Positions 11,558 to 22,922 of a DNA stretch of 64,000 bases are shown here, piece after piece; position 1 is the stretch's first letter, and every line of letters starts with the position of its first letter. The DNA lies in the NCBI GenBank assembly GCA_022410635.1, contig JAJVDF010000416.1, positions 90,003 through 154,002 of the forward strand, read 5' to 3'. This DNA is from Tretioscincus oriximinensis. Taxonomy: Eukaryota; Chordata; Lepidosauria; Squamata; Gymnophthalmidae. The notes beneath the pieces are model-generated. The model saw only the letters and a list, made by a program, of their open reading frames with translations, was not told the DNA's origin and did no database searches. The position numbers and the translations under genes were made by a program.

Positions 11558-13170
11558 TGGGCTGACCATATGACTCCTTTTTTGGGGGTGGGGTGGGGTT
11601 GGAAACTTAGTTTTGGGGTGCCTCCCGGGTTTTGCTAAGGATTTTTTTTTCAAAAAAAGATTCCAACCCCCCCCACAATTTTTTTTTCCTCAGCAAAAAC
11701 TGGGAGACACTCCAAAACTGGGTTTTAAAAGACTGGAATAGATACATTCTCAATTGGGTTCTTTCACAGAAAAATCGTATTCCAAAAAGAACTATATATG
11801 GAGATAAAGAACAAGTAGGATGGGGTCTCCCATCGTTACAAGCATATTTTGATGCTTTTCAAATTAACAGATTACTAGATATAGAATATACAAGAAACAA
11901 CATAAACAACAAATGGGAATTACAATTGAATTCCCACCTGAAAGAAATACAAGAAGACACTGGTTGCTGCCNCTATCATCAGCATTTCATGCATGGAAAG
12001 CAAATAGTAAATTTTTAATAAAGTTTTGGCAACACAGTGCTTCAATTTATGCAGCAAATAAGACAGGTGATGGGAATTTAAAATCTTATTTAGACATATT
12101 ATATAAGAATGGATACCACAGGATACGAGATTTAATGTATCATAATTTGGATCAAATAAACGCCAGCATAGGCTTAAACGGCAACAGATTTTGGCTCCGA
12201 AAAATGCGCTTTATTTCTACATCAATAACAATGACACCAAAANTATTTTTAAAGAAACATCAGATTTAGAGACAGTAATAAATAAAAAACTNCAAGGCGC
12301 AGGAAAATTAGTAAATAACATCTACAAGTTAATTATTAAAAATCAATATAATAATTACCATTTTTTGCGAGACTTTTGGACAAATGAACTTGGAATATCA
12401 CAACACAATTNGGATNATTGGGTTAAATTATGGCAAGTGGTGAACGACAATCGAATTTGGGAAAGTGAATTAAAGCTCATATCCCGTTGGTATCGTTTCC
12501 CGGCCCAACTAGCGCATTTTACTAATAGGTCTCCACAATGCTGGCACGGGTGTAACGTTAGAGGNGATTATTCACATATGTGGATTTCTTGTCTTAAACT
12601 GGTCCAATTTCAACAATTAATCGCCTCTAAAATTCAGGAAACCTCAAATGTAAATGTTCAAATGAACCCGAAACTTTGAATTTTTGGTAATATACAATTG
12701 TCTAACCAGTCGACAGAAACACACTGTTTTATTAATTATGCCATCTACGCTGCACACTTAGTAGTTGCGAAAGGGTGGAAAGATTTTTCCATATGGAATT
12801 TATCAGAATGGTTTTCTTATTTATTAAATTTCATGAAGTTTGATTTGTTATATGAGAAAAGAGCGAAACATATAGGACAGCATGTAAATCTTTCTTGGAC
12901 AATCAAATGGAAGGTACTCATTACCTATGCTCCATTTACACATAATCCACATTTATTTGACTCAGTAATGTCTTTTATGGAGTTAAGATTGTTTTCATAA
13001 TTATATATATTTTTCTTGTATCCCCGGGGATGCGGGTGGAGGGTGGGGGGTTGTTTTTTGTTTTGTTGTATATTTTTTGTGTGTTATCTTGTGTATGGTT
13101 TTGTTATTATAAATAAAAACTTTAAAAAAAAAACACCCTCCCCCCAAAATGGGGTAATCTGGTCAGCCTA
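11558..13170. mobile_element. hAT-type element, family B, split by an L1 insertion
   Basis: The left end TGGGCTGACCATATGA and right end TCTGGTCAGCCTA are inverted repeats. They are flanked by the perfect 8-bp direct repeat CCTGTTGT (11550-11557 and 13171-13178), the target-site signature of hAT transposons. The left half runs to about 11730 and the last 40 bp follow after 13130. Everything between is an L1-like insertion. Without it the element would be about 210 bp, like the copy at 13922-14126. It has no coding of its own. Confidence 0.82.
11731..13133 (+). mobile_element. 5'-truncated L1-like LINE, ORF2 C-terminal part and 3' UTR
   Basis: Three plus-strand frames in turn encode the C-terminal region of an L1-type ORF2. 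Blocks are KNRIPKRTIYG, GWGLPSLQAYF, a FWTNELGIS segment near 12380 and a CWHGCN...SHMWISC cysteine/histidine block near 12540-12590, which corresponds to the conserved C-terminal motif of L1 ORF2. Frame shifts and isolated N bases break it, so it is a dead fragment. A 3' end follows with a G-rich stretch (13020-13050), AATAAA near 13112 and a short A tail joining the hAT remnant. The reverse transcriptase core is missing, as expected for a truncated insertion. Confidence 0.8.
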
Positions 13171-13315
13171 CCTGTTGTTTGTGTCCAAGATGCTGATTGG
13201 CTGATAGCACTATTTAACAGAAGCAAATCTCCCAGGTGTGTGTGTACAGCTGATCCTGCTGCTGCATGCCACACCCAGCTTAATTCTACTTCAGATTTGT
13301 AGCTGTTTCATTTTA

Positions 13316-13502
13316 TAAGAACATAAGAAGAGCCATACTGGATCAGGCCAGAGCCCATCTAGTCCACTGTTCTGTCTCACACAGAGGCCCACCAGATGCA
13401 CCTGGGCAGTCTGCACAGAGGAAAGCAAAATATTCTCCTGTTCATGACTCCCTGCAAATGGTATTTCAGGAGTCCTGCCTGTTGCTCCATCCCGGAGACA
13501 AT
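13316..13502 (+). repeat. Interspersed repeat, 'ACATAAGAAGAGCC' type (copy 1)
   Basis: Starts AAGAACATAAGAAGAGCCAT and runs through GGATCAGGCCAGAGCCCATC, TCTGTCTCACACAG and CACCTGGGCAGTCTG. Copies lie near 34140, 51295 and 60292. It has no coding capacity and resembles a repeat common in lizard genomes. I am not certain of its class. Confidence 0.6.
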
Positions 13503-13921
13503 ATAAAACTTACTGTTATATTTTTGCTGAAATGTTGACAGTGAAAATAACAGTCACTTTGCCTATTTTCATTTATAAACTGGAACTTTTAGTAAAGTCA
13601 TTTTGGTCAGGCTATTTATTTCACCGCTAAGGGTTTTTGCTTCTCGACTGCCAATCTCTGCATTTCATGGGCAAAGTACCAATCAAAACTTTCCCTGACA
13701 GGATGGGCTAGATTGACTTCAGGCTAAGGTCATTCTCTGCGGCTGATTCAGGCATGAATTTATCTGAACTGAACCTCCTTTAATCTTTCAAATTTGTGGT
13801 CCATAAGCTTTCCAGAGAAGCATCTCCCCTGTAGCCATAAATAGGCCTAGCCGAGAGCGAGAAAAAACTGGTGCCNTGCACCCTGAATTGGACAAAGAGA
13901 GGTTTTTCGTATACTGTAGGA

Positions 13922-14126
13922 TAGGCTGACCAGATGAGCCCTTTTGGGGGNTTTGAAAACCCGTTTTGGGGGTGCCTCCCAGTTTTTTCTGAGGAAAAAA
14001 AAAAGCAAAATGTTTTTTTCAAAAAAATATTTTTTTGAAAAAAAATTCCTCAGAAAAAACTGGGCGGCACCCCAAAACCGGGTTTTCAAACCCCCCCCCC
14101 AAAAAAGGGATCATCTGGTCAGTCTA
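13922..14126. mobile_element. hAT-type MITE, family B, complete copy
   Basis: The ends are TAGGCTGACCAGATGA and TCATCTGGTCAGTCTA, flanked by the 8-bp direct repeat CTGTAGGA (13914-13921 and 14127-14134). The element is nearly one long inverted repeat: AAAACCCGTTTTGGGGGTGC on the left pairs with GCACCCCAAAACCGGGTTTT-like sequence on the right across A/T runs. Length is 205 bp and there is no coding. It is the best reference copy of the family here. Confidence 0.85.
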
Positions 14127-14590
14127 CTGTAGGAACACAAATAAACTTAACTAAACCGTATGCTTGTCCCAGCCTATTTTACCAGCTTCTTCCCTATTGC
14201 TTGCTGTGTCAGAGAAAATAAAAGTCTTTATATCCTTTCAATGCAGACAGTATTAGGCCCTGATCATATGCCTGCTCTTATACTGCTTTGAAGTTTTTAA
14301 TTTGGTTTTGAAAATTCAGAGCCCACACCAGAGGTTTTCCTCCTTTTTTTATTCCTGAATGAAATATTTTTGCATACATTCTCAATCTGGATAAACCTCA
14401 AACTGGGAACAGTTTGGCAGTAATGTTAATTTCCATGTAATCATTTCCCCTTCTTTACCAATCACCGATTGTCTGGTGGTAGTCACGCAGCATGCCTGCT
14501 GCATTATCCCTCCCGTTTTAATGTAAAAAGTGCTACTTAAATATAATGTACCATAATACCAACTGCTTAAATACAATGGATCACTGTTAC

Positions 14591-15140
14591 TAGACTGACC
14601 AGATAACCCCTTTTGGGGGAAGGCGGAAACTCGGTTTTCAGATGTCTACCCTGCCCTCCTGGGTGTGTGTGAGCCATTTCCCTGGTTTTTGCTGAGGAAA
14701 AACATTTTTTTAAAAATTTGATTTTTTTTAAAATTTACTGCACCACTACTAGGGGGCTCTGGCATCTGGGGCCAACTGAAGGCACCCTCCCCTCTGTAAA
14801 AAATAAAATTTCTCACACACGTCAAAAATTTCTCGCACACTTCAAAAAATATGATTTTTTTTAAAAAAAAAATTAAAAAATCACTGCACCACCACTAGGG
14901 GTTTCTAGCAACTGGGGCCAGCTCCTGAAGGCACCCTCCCCTCTGTCAAAAAATAAAAAAATTCTGATNCACTCCAAAAATCCTCACACACTTAAAGAAT
15001 TCTCACATGCTTCACAGATTTCTTGGGCGGGAATTTTGGAAAGGAATGCATGTTGGTGGGTAATTTGCATATTTATGAATATGCAAATTAGCATGACTAT
15101 TAATTACCCCAGTTTGGGCCTCAGAAAATCTGATCAGTCT
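14591..15140. mobile_element. hAT-type element, family B long form, complete copy
   Basis: Starts TAGACTGACCAGATAACC and ends AATCTGATCAGTCT, flanked by the 8-bp direct repeat ACTGTTAC (14583-14590 and 15141-15148). The interior contains a tandem duplication of a block with CACCACTAGGGG and GGCACCCTCCCCTCTGT (near 14745-14800 and 14885-14945). A palindrome TTTGCATATTTATGAATATG lies at about 15065-15084. A 64-codon minus-strand ORF here is a repeat reading. Confidence 0.78.
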
Positions 15141-15631
15141 ACTGTTACTTTAGTGCAAAGGTGTCTTATCACACCCTTTATATCTATATCAACACTGAAA
15201 ACACAGACCAAGTATGGAGACTGTCAATGTATGGACAACATGCATCAAATGCAAATCAGTTTGGGGATGAATTCTTTAGTGGGATTCATAACCATGTCTC
15301 TACTGTTTCCAATCCATTTTTTGGCCTTAAAACTGTATGGGTAACTATAGATTTGGTAAAGAAACGTAGGGTGGTTTGACCTCTCCGTTGCACCTTATGG
15401 ACAAATCAGCTTGAAGTGTAGTCAATGGGGTATAGTCTGGTTAAAGCTTAAGTCAAACTATTTGGTTCAGACTTGAATTGCCATGTCCTTTCAGAACTAA
15501 CTCATATCCCATCCAAACTTTAACTGGAACTGATTCTGAGAAGTCTGGAGCCTTGCAGAATGGTAAGCTGCATAGACAAAAGCTAGTCATAAACCGTTTT
15601 GTGTAGAAATGAATTACAGAAATTGTAGTTA

Positions 15632-15940
15632 GTCAGTCGCTCAGTCACTTAGGAATTCGTCTCTCGNCTGGGAGATGGGGTTTCGAAGCCCTGTGTGGGA
15701 CATGGGGAGGGGTGAGCACCTTCCACTAGCCTGTAGCTCTAGCCAACCCAGCTATTCGAAAGCAAGAATTGCAAGAAATTGCAGCTGACTGCAAGTAGAT
15801 ACACGGGAACCACCACAGCCTGATGGGGAAGATAGAATGGAAGCCTTCGGGCAAAATATATCCTTGTAAGCTGCTTTGAGTCCCTTTGAAAGGTGAGAAA
15901 AGCGGGGTATAAGGACCCAGTTCGTCTTCTTCTTCTAGTG
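15632..15940 (+). mobile_element. tRNA-derived SINE (copy 1)
   Basis: The 5' part resembles a tRNA: a box A-like GTCGCTCAGTCACTTAGG and a box B-like GGGTTTCGAAGCCC lie about 40 bp apart. The body continues with AGCCTGTAGCTCTAGCCAAC and GCTTTGAGTCCCTTTGAAAG, and the tail is GTATAAGGACCCAGTT followed by a TTC repeat. A second copy is at 39629-39930. This is a pol III-type retroposon, not a functional tRNA gene. Confidence 0.72.
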
Positions 15941-17280
15941 GGGGGGGGGGAGAGAGGGCAGCTGGGGGATTGGCAGAAGAAGCTCCACTTTGTAGTGTGT
16001 TTTCTGTGGGAGGTATTGGTAATGGTGGAGTTGCTTGACCAACAGAGGAGGAGTGGGGAGGAGGAGAGGCTGTTGGGTTGGCTCAGCTGGCACTTACTTG
16101 CACCCAGCCGAGGAGCTGGGGCAGTAAACATGACACTTCGCAGTGCATCTTCTGCAGGAGTAGGGAGGCTGGGGGGGGGGGGCAAGGAAGTTGGGGGAGG
16201 TTGCCCCAGCAGCTAAGTGCCCGGGTGTCCCAGGTATTGTTCCACCGGGGATCACTGCAAGCACAGGCCTATTGCCGTGTCCTCACACAACCCCACTTTT
16301 GCTTGCTGGAGGCATAATTGACCTCCAGCAGCAATTCACATACCAAACCATAATATATGCAAAATGGCATCATAGGTTTTAACTCGCAGTGTGTAAATTA
16401 TTATATCTAAGATGATGATAATGACAATGAAAATGACCTGATACTAAAGTCTGAATCAGGGATGTTTTGTGTGCAAATGAAGTCCTCTTCCTCTGTATGA
16501 CGGCACTGTCTCTGTATCAAACCAGCCAACAAGCTTCACCTGAGGTGCAAATGTAAGCAGAAATGCCTGGTTTTAAAATTGCATTCATTGTCCTCTGCGT
16601 TCTACTGTTTCTGTACACCTAAGTAGCATGCTCTGCCAACTGCTTTTATTGTGTTTTTTTTTAAAAAAGCCAGACCTTTGTGTCCTTGCTATCTTTACCG
16701 TCTTTTATCTACCCACATACACACTCAGTTTCCTCTGCCCCTTTTTGGCAACAGTCACTCACGTTCATTCTGCTGCCTTTTGTTTCTGGGTTTCTGCACT
16801 ACCTTATCCTTTGTCAAGGTCTCACCAGGACTGTTTGATTTCCCCTTTTGCTTTCTGACATGGTGCCCAGCCTTCTTGTCGCTGTGCTGCAGTGCCATCC
16901 TGGGAGACAAAGCCTGCAAGGACACATCGTTCTGTGTTCTGCCCTGCCAACCTTCATGAGCGCTGTCTTCAAGGCTGATTAGTTTAACAAAAGTGGCAGA
17001 AGGTACTGGCAGGATGCCAAAGGTATTGAACCAAGGCTCATGGATGGTGGTGGTCCTTCTATATGGAACAAACACTTCATCTCTCTGAGATACGAAAAAG
17101 CAATTGGGAAGTTTCAAGACTTTCCTTGTTGGATGTCCATTGATCTTTTTGAAATTTGTCGTCGTCGTCGTCCCCTCCGAGGAAAATTTAAAAAAATCCT
17201 ACATTGTTGAAGTGAAAAATTATTGAGGTGAAACAATTATTTTGGTTGCTTCCAGATTTGTAGTGAAATTCACAACTCTA
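15941..17280. other. Intergenic DNA, no supported gene
   Basis: Holds a G-rich stretch at 15940-16210 and a (GTC)5 run near 17158. Overlapping ORFs of 70-150 codons on both strands share the same DNA and have no family signature, so none is called. Confidence 0.4.
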
Positions 17281-17284
17281 GGAA

Positions 17285-17450
17285 CTACATTGGGAATTTA
17301 TTTATTTATATCTCACCCTATACTCAAATGTTTTTAGGGTAGTTAACAATAAAAAATATAAATCATCCAATAAATAATTAAATAAATAATAGCAAAAATA
17401 TAAAATTAACATTTTAATTTTAATGTTAAAATGAAAGCTAGAAAGGGAAA
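17285..17450. repeat. LINE/SINE 3'-tail-like A/T repeat
   Basis: ATTTATTTATTTATATCTCA followed by GGGTAGTTAACAATAAAAAA has the layout of a common amniote repeat tail. A similar fragment is at 30058-30180. The class is unsure. Confidence 0.35.
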
Positions 17451-17569
17451 GGGATTTCTTCATCCAAAGGCCAGGTTAAAGAAGTGTATTTTTATACCAG
17501 ACAGATCTGATGCACTCCAATATAGTCTTTGATTTAATTGATCGAATATTACTGTAAAACCTGTTATGG

Positions 17570-17895
17570 CAAACCATGTAATGATGGAAGGTTTCCCATA
17601 ACAGCAAAAGTTGGTTCAACATTTGTCAGCAGATTTTGTGATGGAGTTGACTGGGGCTACTGGAAATCAGCCAAGTGTGCAAAAAGCAAAAGGAAGTGGG
17701 CAGGTGCTTTGCTGGCTTTTGGTAGACCCTTGCTGTCACTCAACTGATGTGATGAGCATGCATGGGCTTCCCATGGTGTCTCTAAACAGCTTTTGGGATG
17801 GGGTCAATAGGGGCTACTAGAAGCCAGCAAAAAGCAAAATTGGGAAGGCATTTTGCTGGCTTCTGGTAGACCCAACTGACCCCATCGTGAAAACT
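17570..17895. repeat. Local duplication with inverted repeats
   Basis: The block GATGGAGTTGACTGGGGCTACTGG...CTGGCTTTTGGTAGACCC (17640-17731) recurs as GATGGGGTCAATAGGGGCTA...CTGGCTTCTGGTAGACCC (17797-17871). Inside each, the GCTACTRGAARYCAGC word pairs with GCTGGCTTYTGGTAG, so each unit is also a hairpin. No coding is supported. Confidence 0.5.
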
Positions 17896-20126
17896 CATAA
17901 GAGATATCAAAGTAAGGTCAGGAATGCTTGTCACGTCAGATGAGGAGCAGCAAGAGGCAACTGTGAGATCTTTTATAGATTTTGCATTGCCTTGTGCTAT
18001 CTGAAGGCAGCCTTGTTAGTTATGAACAAATAAAAGACCAAAGTTTTTGAAGGGTCAGTAATTGGGGAAAGAATTCTTGGAATACGCAGTACAAAAGGTG
18101 AGCAGTTGCCAATGTATGGGTAACAGCCAACACTATCAAACCACTCCGNAATACATATATGACATTTCCTCTCATTTGTGACTCCTCATTTGAAAGAAAA
18201 ATAATACCCGTGCTTTTCCATTTTCTGAGGCACAAATCAAGATGCAGATGCATTGTCTTCTGCCCTCTTCTTATGTGAGCCTCTTTCATTGACGCTTTAC
18301 TTTGTCCTCCTCCTACTTGACATAGTAGGACATAATTAAAACTTAAATATAAATATGTATTTTTTTAAAAAAAACTGTGCAGTTTGGCTACTCTTTTTTC
18401 AAAAAATGAAGTTGTGTGCTTGTGAAGATTGATGGAAGCTGAATCTGATAGAAGAAGAAATGCAATTCTTCCATCGCAATATTATTTCCCTAAGATGCTC
18501 AGCTTCACTGACTGGATGGAAGAATGATGGTTAGACTAGTCTGGATCATACACTGACCATGGCATTTCCTGCACTGAGGCAAGAAAATCCTTACCCTATG
18601 ATTTTGTTCTATTCTACACATATGATAAATTCCATGTCAGTAATATACTGCTCTACATTTCCTTTTGCAATGTCATAATTGTAAAATATAAGCTGCTAAA
18701 ATAAGTTCCAATCTCACATTGCCACCTTCCATACTCACTATGCTTTGCTCCTTTGGTAACCCAGATTTCTAGACTCTGATTTTTTTTGGCCATCTGTAAT
18801 GACCCACTCCAGGCTCCTATTGGCTGTAAGACTCTCCATTTTATACAAATAAATATTTATGTACCTGCAGGTGATTGAGTTCCACAAAGAAATAACTGTC
18901 ATCAGTATCTTTAGTAATCTCATGGATCAAAATATCACTTGTCAAAATTTGTTTTGATAGCTATTGACTTTGAAGTCACATTACTCATTTATCTTTCTGC
19001 AGATGTAGCCGCACCTGGCAAGATTCTGATGTGCACAAGTGTGTGCACCATGTATTTTCCTCTTTTTCCCTCATCTAGTAATGCTCACATGAGCATTAGA
19101 GGAAGGAATTTGAGATGTGTGCCGCACGTTTTTTGTTATTGGGTAGCATGAAGAGTTACTTTCTTCGGAAGATGTACCAAGTATTCAACCATCAACCTTC
19201 TATAGTGTATGTTTCAAAATCTTACATTAGAAGGAAATTAGAATCTATAATACAGACCTTAACTAAACACTGTTTTAGAGCAATTTAGATGTAAAGAGCA
19301 TCCAATGTGCCTGGGAAATCTTTGGAATGTGAAAAAAAAATACCATGTTGAGGTCTCAAACCAGAATGGCCCTTTTATTGCCCTGGTGCGCTCTAGATAT
19401 AAATTCCTTTTAAAAAATAAAGGGGTGTGGAAGTGAGGAGTGCAGGCATTCAGGTGTGCAGCAGACAATTGTACCCTTGACTGATTCTTGCATAATAGGA
19501 ATAGCGATGAGGCTTCTGTGAATGTAAACAAAGGTTTGGGAGTTAGGGAAGGAAAACATGATGGAGAGAAAAAACAGTATAAAGTGATCAATCTTAGGGT
19601 GTTTTTCCATGTTGCTTGACTCATATTTCTGCACCCCTCAAAAAAGCAACCATGTAAGTTTCAGTCGTGAAAGACAGCTTTGGATAGGGTTCCTCTATAA
19701 AAACCAGGATGGAACTTTACATGTGAAAAAGTGATTTTCTTCCTAGGTACTGTAGACACTGCAGCTGCACCTGTTAAAAACTCCCCTCTTCCACAGCCAT
19801 AAAGGAGCAACACTCTAGCTTGGATAATGATGTGTTTGTAGTTAGCTGATGAAATATTTCAGGATTTTGTCAACCACAAAAGCAAGAAACCCCAGATTCC
19901 AAGCACTCTGCGGTGAGACAATGGAATCCAAAATATCATACTTGTGCACTACTAGCTCCAGTGAGCAGAAAGACAGAAAAATAGTTTCATTTTCTCCAGC
20001 TACTTCTTGTCCCAATCAAAGCAGGGCCTTACTGAATGAAGTCTCTGCAACAATGCANAGCTAATAAATGATATAAGCTCAATGCTGTACAAAAGCTTTG
20101 AATTCAGGGTGCTATATATACACAGG
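17896..20126. other. Intergenic DNA, nothing recognised
   Basis: AT-rich DNA without supported exons or clear repeats. Short ORFs (18020, 18738, 18939, 19259) show no recognised domain. Confidence 0.35.
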
Positions 20127-20326
20127 TAGGCTGACCAGATGACCCCTTTTGGGNTGGGTGGGTTTGAAAACCCATTTTGGGGGTGCCTCCTGTTTTTTTG
20201 TGAGGAAAAAAAATTAAAAAAAATTCTAAAAAAAATCTTTTTCTGAAAACATTTTTTCTCAGAAAAAACTGGGAGGCAACCCAAAAAGGGGTTTTCAAGC
20301 CCCCCCCCCCAAAAGGGGTCAGCCTA
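20127..20326. mobile_element. hAT-type MITE, family B
   Basis: The left end is TAGGCTGACCAGATGACCCC. The right end, GGGGTCAGCCTA, has lost the ATCTG segment seen in other copies. The same inverted-repeat body is present (AAAACCCATTTTGGGGGTGC and AAACTGGGAGGCAACCC). No 8-bp duplication is left at the flanks. Confidence 0.72.
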
Positions 20327-21927
20327 TAGGGTCTGAAGATGCATGTAATTATTTAATTACAAATCATTTTGAAAACAAAACTTTATTATGCATAACTGCA
20401 TGCATGTGTATATTTCTCTTACATGACTAAGGTTATATGAATAATAGCCTAAATTAGTGGAACCAATTTGAAAAAGGTGAGTTATGCCTTCTCTTTCCCA
20501 TAAGCATGTGCAGAGGGTGAACCTAGAGGATGGGATTTCTTGTTTTAAGAAACCATGTTTCTTTGGGTTGTCCTGTACTGAAGTGCTGTCTTCCACACAC
20601 ATTGCAGCAGGATGCTCTCCTTTGTCAGAGTAGACAAAGTGAAANAGCTCTGTGTGTGGTGCAGAATACAGCTAGTATAGGGTTCTTTCATAAAAGGTGT
20701 ACCTTATGGTTGCTGCTCCTGGGGCAACAAAATGTGTGTCATTTTTTCACACATATTAAAGTTCANAGTTCTATCCTGGGATTTAGGTAGAAACCCTAAA
20801 GCTAATTAGTGGCTAGATTTGGTGTTTCCTGTTTCAGGTCTTGGATTTTATGTGGGACCCTATGAGTGGCTAACATAGCTACTTCATGCAGCTGCACAAT
20901 AATTCCCTCTGGGAAGATTAAAACATCAAAAATCAAAATAAAGTTAATAGTGAATTAATTATATTAGCAAGCACATTTTGTAGGAGTTTAACTAGCAGCA
21001 GTTTCACTTCCTGATTTTTACTTTTGCCAAGTTAGTCAACCAGNCAGGTTTTTAAGAATGATCTGCAGATATTCTTGAATTTCAACATCCATCATCCCAT
21101 GCCAGAGAATAATAGCAGTTGTAACTCAGTGCCATCTGAACTCTGCACCCCTAGCAGCTCTGTTCTAGCATTCTTCAAATGTAATGAGTGACTGAGTTAC
21201 AAGGTAGCCATCAACAGGTTGAATTCAGAAAGCGTGGTCCTCTGAATGAGGCCTTTAAGTGCTGGAAGTGGTGGCAAGTCCAAAGACTTTGCTAGTCCCA
21301 CCTTCCATGTAATGGTTCCATCTGGTGCAGCTGTCCAGTCAGTCAGCCACTCACTTGGAATTTGATGGTTATTTTTGCTATGGAATGTGCCAGCCCCTCA
21401 GATTCTATTGGGGCAGCCAGAGCTTGTGTTACACCCCAGAATGAGGGCATCTGCCAGGCCCACAAGGCGTGTAAATATAGACCTTGTGCTGGAACATTGC
21501 TTTGAATCCTCTGGCATCTTGGCTTTTCTCTCAACCATGCAGTCCCCTGGCTTCTTTGCCAGTTGGTCAGCTTGTTTTCTGGCCCAGCACTTCTCTTCCA
21601 CTCCACCGGATCTTGCCAGACTAATGCTTCCATTTTGTCTCATGCTTATCAGGAAGAGAATGAACAAAACCATTCTAAGCTAAAGCACCAGTTAGCAGGA
21701 AGTGATGCTGAAAAAACAACAGAGCTGGAGTCAGGCACACACTTTTAAGCCAACTTGGTCCTGAAGAACTGGAGTAAACCTGAAATAAACATTTCTTGAT
21801 GAATTAAAAGTGCATGTCTGACTCCAACCTAAGCCTTATTATATTAGAGAAAAAGTCTAAATGACTTGTTTCCAGATCATGCCATTCCCGAATAGCACAA
21901 GCAATACCCATAAAGAAAAGGAGGAAG
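20327..21927. other. Intergenic DNA, nothing recognised
   Basis: No supported exon. Overlapping ORFs on both strands near 21343-21683 have no family signature. Confidence 0.35.
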
Positions 21928-22176
21928 AAAAGTTGGTCCTTATACCCTGCTTTTCTCAGCCCGGAGGGAATCAAAGTGTCTTTTGTTCTTCTCTTCACAA
22001 TAAATACCTTGTGAAGTAGGTGGAGCTGAGAGAGTTCTGAAGAACTGTGACTAGCCCAAGGTCACCCAGCTGACTTCATGGNGGAGTACAGAATCGAACC
22101 AGCCTTCTAGATAAGTCTGGAAGACTTTCACATAAGAGTCTGGCACTCTAACCACAAGACCAGGTTGGCTCAATTT
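21928..22176 (-). mobile_element. tRNA-derived SINE, minus strand
   Basis: Read on the minus strand it starts GAGCCAACCTGGTCTTGTGG, has TTAGAGTGCCAGACTCTTAT as the box A region and GGTTCGATTCTG as box B. It then continues with GGTGACCTTGGGCTAGTCAC and ends GAAAAGCAGGGTATAAGGAC. The same family is seen at 49109 (plus) and 35990 (plus). It is a retroposon rather than a tRNA gene. Confidence 0.75.
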
Positions 22177-22773
22177 TTTCTCCTATATAAAGAAGCGGNG
22201 CTGAAGAAGTGGGTTTAACAGCAGCCTTTGCAGGTGCTGATGCATAGTTACTAGGCCATCCTGTTGGCCTCCCAGCCAGACATTCATATGCATTTGGATC
22301 ATGCCTNTCAGTGTCCAGCCATCCCTTGTAGAATAGGAAAAGCCAGACATGGGATCCCACTGCTATGTACTCTATAAGCACACAGGGTGCTGTTTTTCCT
22401 GTGNTTTTACCTCAGATATAACTTTGCATTGTAATAGGATGCTACCATAGAAGCAATCATGNTCTTGAGTTGCTTCTGCATCATTATTTGTAGCATGTCT
22501 GGCTGCAACCATCCTATTGTGCAATAATNCCCAAAATACAAGGGCTGCAATTTATTTCCTTCTAAAGAGTGCAGGAAGATCTGGCCTCTTTTTGATACTT
22601 TGATTTCTAAAACTGTCTGAGATAATCCCTACAATTGTATATCCAGCACTTAATAAAGAAAGCACAGCAATTGTGACGTAATCTGCTCTCCTTTTATGAT
22701 TAAATGTTTTGAACCGAATGTTAAAAGTCCTAGTCTGACTCAGACAAGAAGACACTTTGTCTGGTTTTCACTT

Positions 22774-22922
22774 GGCCTTATTCTGTTCCAGAAAGTGGTC
22801 CTATTGGCATGCTGTCTCCATGACATTCCAGGCTACCAGAGGCCAGGGCAAAACTTGTGTTAGCCCCAAATGGTATCTGGGTAGCAGTCACCTTCAATTA
22901 CTTTTTGGAACAGAATAAGGCC
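22774..22922. repeat. Palindromic MITE, family A
   Basis: The ends are perfect inverted repeats GGCCTTATTCTGTTCC and GGAACAGAATAAGGCC. The interior keeps a degraded GCATGCTGTCTCC...GGGTAGCAGTC middle. Length is 149 bp. Confidence 0.6.

Noticed and set aside
15739..16216. Overlapping ORFs of 107-148 codons
   Set aside because: G-rich, low-complexity DNA next to a SINE, with both strands open and no recognisable domain or splice context.
16755..17117. 120-codon minus-strand ORF
   Set aside because: It looks like an ordinary protein at first sight, but I recognise no family, and overlapping plus-strand ORFs and absence of promoter or splice signals leave it unsupported.
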